DNA of 64,000 bases from Adiantum capillus-veneris (taxonomy: Eukaryota > Streptophyta > Polypodiopsida > Polypodiales > Pteridaceae). The position numbers were made by a program, and so were the translations under genes. The stretch spans positions 17,311,912-17,375,911 of the forward strand of contig CM043965.1 of NCBI GenBank assembly GCA_014529385.2. Direction: 5' to 3'. Numbering within the stretch: position 1 is the stretch's first letter; the number at the start of each line of letters is the position of its first letter. Shown in pieces: positions 1-9,399 of the stretch. The notes under the pieces are model-generated. The model worked only from the letters and a program-made list of their open reading frames with translations. It had not been told where the DNA came from and ran no database searches.

Positions 1-258
1 CCTTGAAGAAGCACATGTCCAGGATTATGCATTTCATTGTTCAAGAGTGAAAACACACCAGAGACTGAAACAGTTAGGGGTTTATTGGACAACTATGTAT
101 GCGGACACCGATTCTTATGTTACCAATTGTACTATATGTAGTGCCAAACGACCAGTGGATCACGCAACATTGTTTCAGGTAAACATTGCGCCTGCATGGA
201 GTCAATATATAATTGATTTCTTAACCACCAGGACGTTTCCTGAGAACATAACAAGAGC
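1..258 (+). pseudogene. Pol segment with an extra zinc-finger-like half before integrase
   Basis: Frame 2 encodes LGVYWTTMYADT followed by a CTIC pair, which resembles the second half of the integrase HHCC zinc domain (a W-PTMH-D core and a C-x2-C pair). A complete HHCC domain follows downstream in another frame, so this is an additional, partial copy. The same segment is present upstream of integrase in the minus-strand copy near 22480-22620. Here the frame shifts at about 258, where the integrase frame takes over. I infer that it belongs to the RNase H-integrase connection of this lineage. Confidence 0.55.
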
Positions 259-1497
259 ATGGAAAAAGCTATAGAGCTGGAAGCTCGCGACTTTCAGTTA
301 ATTGAAAATCAACTCTATAGGCGAGGAAAGGATAATCAACGTAGAATTTGTGCAAGTGAAATCGAATACCTGTTGATTTTAGAACATGCACATAGCGGAA
401 TAAGTGGAGGCCATTTTTCGGGCGATAAGACGGTAAAAATTGTCTTAACCACAGGAATATGGTGGCCTACATTGCATATGGATGTTGAAGAGTTTGTAAA
501 GCGTTGTGACACATGTCAGTGCACCAAGGTGCCGATAAAGAGAGATGAGATGCCACTACTGCCAATGATGGGAGCAAGAGAATTTGCAAAATGGGGCATT
601 GATTTTGTGGGACCTATCTCACCCCCTGCATATCGCACCCATACCCAATATATCATTGTGGCTACGGACTATCTCACAAAATGGGTGGAAGCCAAGGCAA
701 CACAAAAAGCAGATGCACGGACCACTGCACAATTTTTGTATGAGAATATTTTTGTACGATACGGTTTACCAATAAAAATTGTCAGTGATCGTGGAACACA
801 TTTTCTTAATGAAGTCATTGAATATATGCTAGAGGAATTCATGGTCATACATAGGAAATCTGCTCCATACCATCCACAGGCAAATGGACAAGCTGAGGCC
901 ACAAATAAAACACTATGCATGGTTCTCACTAAAATTGTGTAACAGACAAGAACAGATTGGGATCAACAGCTACACTCAACACTATGGGCATACACGGTAG
1001 CCTACAAAACATCGATAGGAACGACAGCGTACAACATGGTGTTTGGCCTAAATGCTATACTACCCATAGAGTTTTTAATTCCAACTCTACAAGTAGTGAA
1101 ACGCCTAGAATGGACAGGGCATGAGCTCTCTTCAAGAATAGATGATCTTGAAAAGCTAGATGAACTCCGCTTGAGAGCTGTAGCTTCGATCTATGCTAAA
1201 AAGAGAAGACAAAAAGAGTTTTTTCACAAGCATGTGCGCACTAAAGAGTTCAAAACAGGTGATTATGTACTTGTTTATACTTTGAAGCAACATGCCAAGA
1301 AACTTAAAAAGCGAGGGATGGGACCCTTTGTGATTAGTGATCTATCGCAAAGCAGAGCTGTCAAGCTTGCTACATTAGCAGGTGAAGAAATGCCCAATTG
1401 GATTAGTGGATGTCGATTGAAGAAATATCATTTACCACTAACACAGGATATGCTTCAACAAATCCATCAAGGAAAACAACGAATGAAGGAGAAATAG
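259..1497 (+). pseudogene. Ty3/gypsy integrase (broken)
   Basis: Integrase inserts retrotransposon cDNA into the host chromosome. The frame shows the zinc domain (H-x3-H at HAHSG and GGHF, then CDTCQC), then the catalytic core with D in GIDFVGP, D in VSDRGTHF and E in GQAEATN, and a basic C-terminal segment with TGDYVLVY. One frame runs from 259 past 1497 but carries TAA at 940-942 and TAG at 1495-1497. The copy at 21296-22464 (minus) reads through the first position, so the stop is a lesion. The protein continues in frame into the retropepsin-like segment. Confidence 0.85.
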
Positions 1498-2289
1498 AGA
1501 GTACGAGAAGAAGCTCAAGCAGAAGCAAAAGAACGCATTGCAAAACGAAGACTTCTGCGACAAAAACAACAAGGTGGAGCACCATTGCGAATCAATGCCA
1601 TTTGAATAACGAAGTTGGATGAAGACACAGTGGAGCCAATAATTACAATCAAGGTGGATAGCAATCAAATTGAATCGACGGCATTGCTTGATTCTAGAGC
1701 TCAAGCAAATTTGATCTCTTACAGATTATACCAACAGCTCAAGTCCACAAGTCAACTTCATCCTACTCCTCAAGTGCTGTAAAGTAGTACATCACACTCA
1801 TTGAAAACATTGGGCTGGACTATATTGCATGTACAAGTACATCAATGTATTTACCCACACAAATTTTATGTAGTCAAAGATGAAAGCACACAACACCCAA
1901 TGTTGTTGGGACAACCTTGGCAAAAAGAGTACAATGTGCAGATAGATTGGAATGCTAATGCAGTCAAAATTCAGCATGCACAAGAACAACAGGTAATAGC
2001 CTTTACTCAGCAACCACGCAATAATCAACTGTCAGCAGTGCAATCACTGGAAAAAGAGCCAAAAGCAAGAGTGCCACCAAAGAACAACATGATACCCAAG
2101 GCTAACAAACACGTAAAAACAAACCATGCTAACTACATACATATGAAGTCACCGACGGTAGTGCAAAGATCTAGGTTACCAAAAAAAGGGAAACAAGTAT
2201 GGATGCGGAAGTATAGAAATGACATGGCAGACCAATACAACGGAAGAATTCAACCAAAGCAAATAGCTCAACCAAAACCAAGGGCATAA
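1498..2289 (+). pseudogene. Retropepsin-like domain fused behind integrase
   Basis: The integrase frame continues through an Arg/Gln-rich linker into LLDSRAQANLIS, a retropepsin-style active-site loop in which the third residue is Arg instead of Gly. About 75 residues later comes MLLGQPW, matching the conserved ILGRPWL strand of gypsy proteases. Stops interrupt the frame at 1603-1605 and 1780-1782. Standard gypsy elements have protease before reverse transcriptase; here a second, apparently catalytically altered copy lies after integrase. The same fusion is uninterrupted in the copy at 20782-21288. Binding or scaffolding instead of cleavage would fit the lost Gly, but that is conjecture. Confidence 0.65.
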
Positions 2290-2902
2290 AACAGATATGG
2301 ATCCCAAAGAAAATGCTCAGCAATAACCCAAATGTTACTCGCATTTGGATACTGAAACAAAAGCAAAAGGAACTCCCTTCAGTACAAGCAGAAGGAACTC
2401 CCTTCAGTACAAGCAACATCGGAAGGCAAACAGCTGCATTTGCAACAAGACAACCGACTTATGTGGATGCCAATAAGCAACAAAACAGTGGCAACAAAAG
2501 AAGTAGCAAAAAACCTACCAAAAACGGCAAAAACAAGCTACCAATGGAAAGCAAAAGAGATGAGGTTCACGGCCATTCCGGCCAAGCCAATCCTCTCCAA
2601 AGAGACAACTACGGCCATATCGATAGTAGCGGCAAAACGACTGACTTTTGCAAGAAAGAAAATTAAATAGAGAGCACTAGAGTTATAGCTATTACTTGCC
2701 AAGAAAACAGGAAACCTCGACGGCGAACTCCAATAAGCATCTTGCTTATTCCCTTCTCTTGCACAACATTAATTTTGCCATGCATTGACCGAGTATGCAT
2801 AAAATAGAGCCACATTAATTTGCCAAGCATTAGCACAAGTTTTTCGACCTATGCATGGCACATACTCCGAGCGATAGCTTATCGTCAGGGAGGACTCCGG
2901 CT
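2290..2902 (+). other. Gln/Lys-rich tail of element A pol region
   Basis: An open stretch (2313-2666) encodes a Lys, Gln, Asn and Thr-rich low-complexity polypeptide with no recognisable domain. It contains a short direct duplication (GGAACTCCCTTCAGTACAAG twice at about 2370-2413). After 2670 no convincing reading frame remains. A related stretch follows the retropepsin-like domain in element B (37249-37827), with shared words such as CTCTTGCACAACATT. Confidence 0.4.
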
Positions 2903-2916
2903 AGGAGGGGGGGAGG
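2903..2916 (+). other. Polypurine run after the pol region (internal PPT candidate)
   Basis: AGGAGGGGGGGAGG has the composition of a plus-strand primer tract. It sits where a 3' LTR would normally begin, but no LTR-like TG start follows, and the element's terminal tract and LTR come later at 19504-20450. Element B has a matching tract at 37828-37842 in the same place. Confidence 0.5.
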
Positions 2917-5554
2917 CATTCTCAAATGCGGAACCAATAGCAGAAAGAGCAAAAAAGGGCATGATTTTCGACTATTTTAAGGGTTGTTTTTTTATTGCAA
3001 AATTTTCAGGACTAACCCAAGTACATATGTCCTTATACAGCATGTATCTATAGGTATATGGGACCAAACGCCAAATGAAGCCCCTAGGTGTGTGTATATA
3101 AGTGGATATAGCCATTTTTCGGGCAAAATATTGGTAAAACGGAGAAGTCCGGCCATAAAAATTGCATGTGAGTGTATATAATGTTTTGCGGTGATGTTTT
3201 TTATTTATTATGATTTTTGGGGATTTTCTGGGTTTGATTTTCTATTTTCCTTTTAATTTTGCTAATTTTCGACACAAAAACTTCAAAAATACAAAAAGCA
3301 GGTGAAAAACGGTCGTAATGAAAAACAAAAAATATGGGGATGATCAGTGACTATAGGACAACCTATGGTACAGTGGGGATGCGATTATGAGACTAGAGCG
3401 GAAAGCGTGTTTTGGCCAAATTTTGACCGAAATGCCAAATTTCTCGTAAACAGGGCAAATGGAGTCTAAATCAAGAAATTTGTGAGCCTGAACCGCATCT
3501 TGCAAGAAGTTGGGAGCACATGTCAAATTTCATGAAAAGTGGTTCGGAGACCTCCATTATAAGAAAATTTCACCTCATTTTTAGCTCATTTTCAGTATTG
3601 ACATTTCAGAGAAAGCTTCTGCCACCTAGAGCGAGCAGAACTTCCAGCAGCTTCTATGACGCGCACGACTACCCGACAGGATTTAGACATGAGAGGTAGG
3701 CTCACCACCTTGAGCTTTTCGCGCATGTTTGTCCCTTTGGCGCGAAAACTAGCGTAGGGTTCACACACAAAGCGGGCAGTAGAGACCTACAAGTAGAAGC
3801 GGCCACCTAGCGGCTAACCCAAAAGCAACGAGACTTTATCGGCAGCTTACCCTAGCATAGGAGACCAGTCTTGGATGTCCAAAGGCAGTAGAAAACCATG
3901 GAGAAAAACCCTAATTCCTAGAATCCCGCAAGAGGCCACCAAATGGGAAATCGGCGGAAAGGTGCCCAAATGCTACCAAAATTCATGGGTAGGAGCATCT
4001 TGACATGCTCGACAAGTTTAGGTAGCACACATTACCAAAAGGTGACCCAAAGCGGCACTAAACTTTAGAAACGGCATCAGACACACAAAGCGTCAAATAG
4101 CTCTCGCGGCCAAACCGCATGTCCGTTTGCCACCAAACTTCACGAGCGGCTTTCCTAGACCATCAACAACCAAGTCCTATGGTGGTAGACCACCACAAAT
4201 CATCGAAGATATGTACACGCAACCACGGGTTCTTCTAGAGTGACAAATTGCCAAATGAAGCTCCGGTGAAGCCAAAGCCGACAAAACCATACGGCAAGGA
4301 TCCCCAAGGGATCAAGAAGCTATGGAGACCAACATCAAGAAATTTCATCGCCAAAAAGCACTCCAAAAGTCAGAAAACGGCTCCGAGGCTGTGAAGTCCA
4401 CACAGGGAGTTACTTTCTATCCTTTTGACTTTTTTGTTGAAATTAGGCTTAAAAGGGACTCACGGGGACTAAGGGTAGGCACTAGTGGCACATTCCATAA
4501 AAAATCATCAGGAGACATCCTACGCGTAGGATGTCTCAAGGGCATTTCTGGGCACAGATCCCAACATTTTTCATCACACATTTTCTGAATGACCTTTACA
4601 TGCTAGCCACCAAGTTTCATCACATTTGGACCAAAATTGACCTCATATGCATGAAAAACGCAAAGTTAGGGCATAGAGGCAATAATGGGCCATAGACCTA
4701 CCAAATCTTGTCCAAATCACATGAAACTTGCACAACACATTCACAAGTACATAACCAACCAATATGTGTGGTCACAAGCAAAATTTGGTGAAGTAGACAT
4801 CCTACGTGCAGGATATCTATTTGACATTTTTGACCTACAAAGGATGTTTGTCCATCCCAGATCCAGTCACCTCATCTTCAAGAGCTCATATACCAATTTT
4901 GAAGCCATTCTAATCATTTTTGACCCCCAACACCTTCAAGATACACTTTTTGAACCCAAAAACACTACACACGTGCTTACAAGCATCAATCCTTGTCCAA
5001 ATCAAAATCCAAGAGCATGGCCATGTTCCATAGGCCAAAGACTACCCACAGAACAAATCCCATGCCATTTTGATGAAATAGACATCCTACACGGAGGATG
5101 TCTCCAACATAATTTAGACCTTCTATGCAACGAGTGTCATCATGGGAGCCAATACCATGGTGCAATGAGCCCATATATCAGTTTTCAACCCATTTGGACA
5201 TCACTTGCTACGTGTTATGGACTTTCTACCCAATTTGTGACCTAAAACCTGAATCAGCCCCAAAAAATCCACTTTTTGATGCCCAAATCCATATCCAAGC
5301 ACATAGCCATGTTCCATAGGACAAGGACTACTAGCATGTCAAGTATCACCCAATTCTGATGAAAAAGACATCCTACGCGTAGGATGTCTAGAGAGAAATT
5401 TTTGGCCAGAATTGCACTGTGAGCACATGCACAGTTTCACAAGTTCCTTTTAAGCTTTATTTTTAATTTTCAAGTCATTTGGATAAATAAAACTCAATTT
5501 TTCAGCTATTATGGAAAAAACACTAAGTTCAGACTACTGAGTGCAACAGGATCT
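2917..5554 (+). other. Non-coding block between pol and the extra ORFs of element A
   Basis: No convincing gene is present; the short ORFs here (for example 4322-4588 and 4685-5245) run through degenerate repeats. A pyrimidine-rich stretch ending TTTTCAG lies at about 2985-3008 and could be a splice acceptor. From about 4480 onward there are four degenerate units of about 285 bp, each with a palindrome. The block ends 20-30 bases before the ATG at 5555. Confidence 0.5.
4480..5400 (+). repeat. ~285-bp degenerate tandem repeats, each carrying a palindrome
   Basis: Palindromes built on the half-site AGACATCCTACG lie at 4512-4537 (perfect, 26 bp), 4794-4819 (imperfect), 5080-5103 (imperfect) and 5366-5389 (perfect, 24 bp). 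Start-to-start spacing is about 282, 285 and 286 bp. Flanking words recur too, for example TGATGAAATAGACATCC-like sequence before each palindrome and CATGTTCCATAGG at about 5024 and 5308. The units are diverged, so the palindromes are better kept than the rest. Confidence 0.75.
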
Positions 5555-6547
5555 ATGGCAGCCGCAAAGTCATCGGCAAAGAAGAAAAGAATGACCATTA
5601 ATGATTACCTAGAAGAAGTGGAGCCCTTCGTCATACCAGAAGGAACACTAAAGCCCACCAACAGATGGATCCAAGAAGATCTGCTAGAGTCCAACGACCT
5701 AAAGATCTACCAAGGAGTGTTTAAAGACACTGAAGGGAATGTGATCGAGCTACCAATGCTACCACGGGAACTCAATGAGTTCGTAAGAAGCAAGATGGTC
5801 GGGTACTTGGAGAAGATTGATCTCCACAACTATTTTGAAGCAGTGCCGGCAGGGGTTGACATAAAGAGAGTCTGGGAGTTTGTGACAACAATAAAAGAAG
5901 ATGGAGTGGCCAGAGTAACTGATCTGCAAGGCAGGCCAGAAACAGAAATAGTCATCATCGAGCAAGTTGTAGCAGATGCACTAGACCTCCCTAACAAGGG
6001 GGATAGTGTAACTAAAAGAAGAGATGATGTCAAGGTGTACACTGAGAAGAAAAATAACTACACTTTTGAAGATATTGCCAACCCAAAAGTGGAAATCATG
6101 AGTCAGTTGTACAACCAATACTTCCATATGTGTACGAAGCGGCCACAAAAGTACAGAATGCCGCCAGGAGCAATTGCCACGACATTCACTTGGGCAATGA
6201 TGAAGAGCACTCCAAGGCTAATCAATTATGCAGCATATATACATGACAACCTAGTGAACATGGGTAACAAGAAGCCCACATATATTGTGCCAGGAGAACT
6301 AATCACTAAGGTGATTTATGGGGCATTGCACGCAAAAGGAAGATGGCCTGACCGTCCATCACAAAACGACTCCCTGAGGCTCAAAGAAGACAAAGAAGAC
6401 GAGCCACAAAAAGCACCAAGGGTTGCCACAAGATTGAAAAGACAGCTAGAGCCTGTTCAAGAAGAGCAGCCAGAGAAAAAGAAGGGAAAGAAAGAATTTG
6501 CCCAAGTGCCCAAAAAAGAGACAAAGTCACAAAAAGCACAAGACTAG
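5555..6547 (+). CDS. Extra ORF of element A, 330 aa, unknown function
   Basis: An uninterrupted frame begins at an ATG after a non-coding stretch and ends TAG at 6545-6547. The N-terminus is basic (KSSAKKKR). A folded-looking middle (about residues 30-250) contains LPRELNEFVRSKMVGY, IIEQVVADALDLP and a helical segment around WAMMKSTPRLINYAAYI. The last 70 residues are charged, with Lys/Glu runs that look like a nuclear-localisation tail. No membrane segment is visible. The layout recalls the plant transposon-associated proteins found as extra ORFs in large gypsy elements, but I do not recognise it firmly. A decayed relative lies at about 40160-41000 in element B. Its place between pol and the 3' LTR is that of env-like genes in other elements. 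Confidence 0.6.
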   Translation: MAAAKSSAKKKRMTINDYLEEVEPFVIPEGTLKPTNRWIQEDLLESNDLKIYQGVFKDTEGNVIELPMLPRELNEFVRSKMVGYLEKIDLHNYFEAVPAGVDIKRVWEFVTTIKEDGVARVTDLQGRPETEIVIIEQVVADALDLPNKGDSVTKRRDDVKVYTEKKNNYTFEDIANPKVEIMSQLYNQYFHMCTKRPQKYRMPPGAIATTFTWAMMKSTPRLINYAAYIHDNLVNMGNKKPTYIVPGELITKVIYGALHAKGRWPDRPSQNDSLRLKEDKEDEPQKAPRVATRLKRQLEPVQEEQPEKKKGKKEFAQVPKKETKSQKAQD

Positions 6548-6627
6548 AGCGGCTGATGGAGAGCTTCAGAGCAGAAAGGGCCCTTAAAGGCGATTTGAGT
6601 GAACTCTGAAGGCCGTCTCTAGAAGCA

Positions 6628-7297
6628 ATGTCGGGATCATCCCGAAGGGTGCAAAGGGACAGATTCGAAGATTACATTAAAAATTTTGAGATTCTTGATG
6701 CCGCATCAGAAAATATTCCACGTGTACCTTTTACAGAAGAGGAAGTGGAGCAAGTACGACAGAAAATACTAGACGAGCAGGAGAGCCAAGAGAGAGAAAG
6801 GAAGACAAAGGCAGACTGAGATTTAAAGAAAAAGCCTACATCTCTACCGACCAGCCCTGAGTCCAAGCCCACCACCCTCACCACCTCGTCGTAGCCCTCC
6901 ACAAGAAGACAAAGAGGAACAAGACAAACCAGAAGAACAAGAAGAGGTCAAGCAAGAGCAGAGCCAGGAACAGGAACCAAAGGAAAATGCTAAGCCTCGA
7001 AGTGGGCAACCAGAGCCAAATGAGTCATATAACACATTTTTGAACCTGCTAGCACTAGGATACACAAAAGAAGAGGCTGCCACAGTCGCATTCGACTTGG
7101 CAAGCACAGGGCCTAAGGAGAAAATGCAAAGCATCAGGTTAGTAGAACTAAAGGAGATGGCCACAGATACAGTGGACCTACACCCACCCTCCAATGACTC
7201 GGATGTGGTGATGACGAATTTAACCGGGTTAAGAGCGCATTCCATGGCCTCAAAAAGTGAGATGGCAACTCTCAAGGCCACTGAAGTGAAGAAGTGA
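6628..7297 (+). pseudogene. Second extra ORF of element A (acidic, Pro/Gln-rich), frameshifted
   Basis: A short frame (6628-6819) begins MSGSSRRVQRDRFEDYIKNF and becomes Glu/Gln-rich before a stop. From about 6840 another frame continues through a Pro/Ser-rich stretch and a Glu/Gln stretch to SYNTFLNLLALGYTKEEA and ends at 7295-7297. The change of frame near 6820-6840 indicates an indel in one original ORF. The GYTKEEAATVAFDLA segment is reminiscent of a UBA-like three-helix motif, which is weak evidence. The minus strand is also open over 6844-7281, but that is a compositional shadow. Confidence 0.4.
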
Positions 7298-7994
7298 AAG
7301 ATTGACTCAAGTAAACAAAGACAAAGGTCAAAGGCAAGAGAAGAAAGAGAGAAAATGCAGAGAGGGAAAGGGATAACCTGACCCTACAGCTGGCTGAGGA
7401 GTCCAAAGAAGTTGAAGCAATGCGAAATGCCAAAGAAAAGGCGGAAATAGATCAAGAAGCCAGCCAGGATGAGGTCCTTGAGCTCAAGGACCAGCTTAAA
7501 GTGAAAGATCAAACCATCCAGAGGCTACGGGCATCTCCTGCCAGAGTCAGAGCTACTAGCTCGACTCACATCACTACAAAAATCCAAATTTATAAAGAAG
7601 AGCTGACAGAACTTCAGAAAGAGCTGACTCTAGAGAAAAAGCAACAATTGATGATGGCAGAAGGGTCAATTGTTATGCAAACATGAATGGAAGAAGAACA
7701 ATTGTTATGCAAACACGAATGGAAGAAGAACAAAAAGCCATGCAAGAGGAATTAGAAAGTATCAAAAGAAAGCTCGAGGAGGCGGAGAAGATAAACGCCG
7801 AGTTGAACGACCTCCTCGTGAACATGGGAGAAGAAGTTGAAACAGAAAAACAGAAACTCCTAAAGCAGATTGAGGAGTTGAGAGGACAGCAAGCCGGACA
7901 GCAAGAAGGCACAGGGCCAACAGCCAATGAGGGCATAGATCTAGAAAATGTGGCAGATCCTGTGGATGCGCCTATGCAAGAGGAAATCCTGTAG
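7298..7994 (+). pseudogene. Coiled-coil ORF of element A, broken by a 32-bp duplication
   Basis: Frames at 7420-7686 and 7683-7994 encode heptad-rich helices (for example ELKDQLKVKDQTIQRLRA and ELESIKRKLEEAEKINAEL) typical of a long coiled coil. A 32-bp tandem duplication at 7667-7730 changes the frame between them; with one unit removed the two frames are the same. The upstream 7298-7419 is also charged and helical in composition. It probably formed one protein with the next ORF. No catalytic motif is seen. Confidence 0.5.
7667..7730 (+). repeat. 32-bp tandem duplication causing a frameshift
   Basis: Units 7667-7698 and 7699-7730 begin CAATTGTTATGCAAACA and differ at one base. The unit length is not a multiple of three, so the coiled-coil frame is disrupted. 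Confidence 0.9.
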
Positions 7995-8002
7995 GATCCT
8001 CT

Positions 8003-8851
8003 CAAGAGCCACAAGATCTGACACAGGAAGAGGAAGAAAAGTTGCGTAAATCAATAGAGGTGGAGATCAGAGAGTCGACTAAGGAAGCCTTGGAATGGGA
8101 GCAGAGGGTTTTCAAATCCATGACCATCCAAAATATTGACGCCAGCAACCTCAGGCGCGAATGGCTTCAGTCCTCTCTCCCATATCCTTTGCTAAAGTAT
8201 GAAGCCGCCACCATCAATAAGAGGATTAGAGAAGAGCCAACAGTGCCACTCTACAACGCAGATATCTCCCAGCCAGAAGGGGCCAGGTTAATAGTTGACT
8301 CCCAGCCAAAATGGAGGAAGGTGTGGCTGACAAAGTACCCACATTACCTAATCCACTTGGTAGAGGCACCCAAAAACATCAGAGACAACCTCAACTTATG
8401 TCCTCTACCAAGGATCAGGACGTGGAAGGCCCAGGAGATATTACAAAGGAGCCAACCCACTTGGCTGAATTATCCTAAGCTGCCGGGCTTGAAGGGAGGT
8501 GAGAGAATAAGTGTCCAATACATGGTGAAAACCCTAACGGGCGCCATCAAATTCTTCACCAGCTCACCTGAACTTACGTGCATCATGATGAAGAAAATCT
8601 GCAAAACTCTTTTAGCTGTATTTGAGACATTCAAGCACGGCCAGGTGACAAACAATATCTTCTTCTTCTAGGATACTTACAGATGTGCCTATGATCTGTC
8701 TAGTCAGCCTTCCAAGGAGGTGATACATGCGTTGTATCAAAGGATAATGTTTTTGCCATCCTATCACCTCTAGGTCTTTGAGGAAGCATTCTACACCGGC
8801 TTCTTCACCATAAACACCGATATTTTCGGCCCAACAATGATGAATCTACAT
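8003..8851 (+). pseudogene. Last extra ORF of element A, split by a DNA transposon
   Basis: Frame 2 runs from a Glu-rich start through REWLQSSLPYPLLKYEA and WRKVWLTKYPHYLIHLVEAP to a stop at 8669-8671. It then continues in frame with FLPSYHL, a TAG, and VFEEAFYTGFF. The matching segment in element B (about 42900-43000) reads FLPSHYM, a stop and TFEEAFMTGFF, so the motif L-x-FEEAF-x-TGFF is conserved beyond the present stops. At 8851 the frame is interrupted by the 10.56-kb transposon and resumes at 19421. No known family is recognised. Confidence 0.5.
8844..8851 (+). repeat. 8-bp target-site duplication, left copy
   Basis: ATCTACAT occurs immediately outside both transposon ends, here and at 19413-19420. 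Bringing the flanks together restores continuous element A sequence. Confidence 0.9.
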
Positions 8852-8917
8852 GGGACGCGATTTCTGGGCGAGCAGTTTCTGACGAGCGCTTTTTAAGAAT
8901 CGGGCGAGCGGATTCTC
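8852..8917 (+). repeat. Left terminal inverted repeat
   Basis: About 65 bp match the right end in inverse orientation. Three GCGAGC-type motifs lie at 8868-8873, 8882-8887 and 8904-8909, spaced 14 and 22 bp. They are candidate transposase-binding iterons. Confidence 0.88.
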
Positions 8918-8936
8918 AAAAGAAGGGACAATCTAC

Positions 8937-8939
<3 letters not shown>

Positions 8940-8973
<34 letters not shown>

Positions 8974-9190
8974 TAAAATTTGATTGTCATTTCACGACCA
9001 ACTTACATTCAAACAAAAAACACCGGCGAATCATTCAATATACTATTAATAAGAGAAATAGAATCTCTGGGAGGAAACAAAGGTCGTTCCAACAGGGACA
9101 GTGCACCAAATGGTGGGGGAACTAGGGTAGTGAACTACTCCAAATGGCAAAGGGGGGGGGGGGGTGGGGGGGGGGGGGGGGGGGGGGGGG
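8940..9190. repeat. (CT)n and poly-G tracts inside the left transposon end
   Basis: A CT microsatellite occupies 8940-8969 and a nearly pure G run about 9151-9190. No gene is seen between the left TIR and the terminal exon near 9400. Confidence 0.8.
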
Positions 9191-9399
9191 TCGCTTGAAA
9201 GAGGGGGTGGATCAAATTGGCGGGTGGGCCTCAAGGGGGAGGCAATGAATGCACTGGGAGAGGGTCCAGTTGCACGCCATGCCAAAAAATGGGGCTCTAA
9301 AAGTGGGATATGGTGCTGCTACTGCCCAACCTGACTGCTGAGTGGTGTTGAGAACGGTGGGTCAAGCGGGAATGAAGCTGCTCGGACACCTGCGGTGCG

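Noticed and set aside
2917-3500. LTR of element A starting right after the first purine run
   Set aside because: No TG start follows, no second copy is in the window, and the real LTR pair for this element type is recognised at 19518 and 48525. Not fully excluded.
4322-5319. ORFs of 88, 186 and 64 codons in the palindrome block
   Set aside because: They cross the degenerate 285-bp repeats and share no conserved protein between units.
4512-5389. CRISPR-like array of regularly spaced palindromes
   Set aside because: Spacing of about 285 bp, degenerate spacers that are themselves repeats, and a eukaryotic setting rule out CRISPR.
6844-7281. 145-codon minus-strand ORF
   Set aside because: It lies opposite the Pro/Glu/Gln-rich plus-strand ORF of element A and is Ser-rich without any motif.
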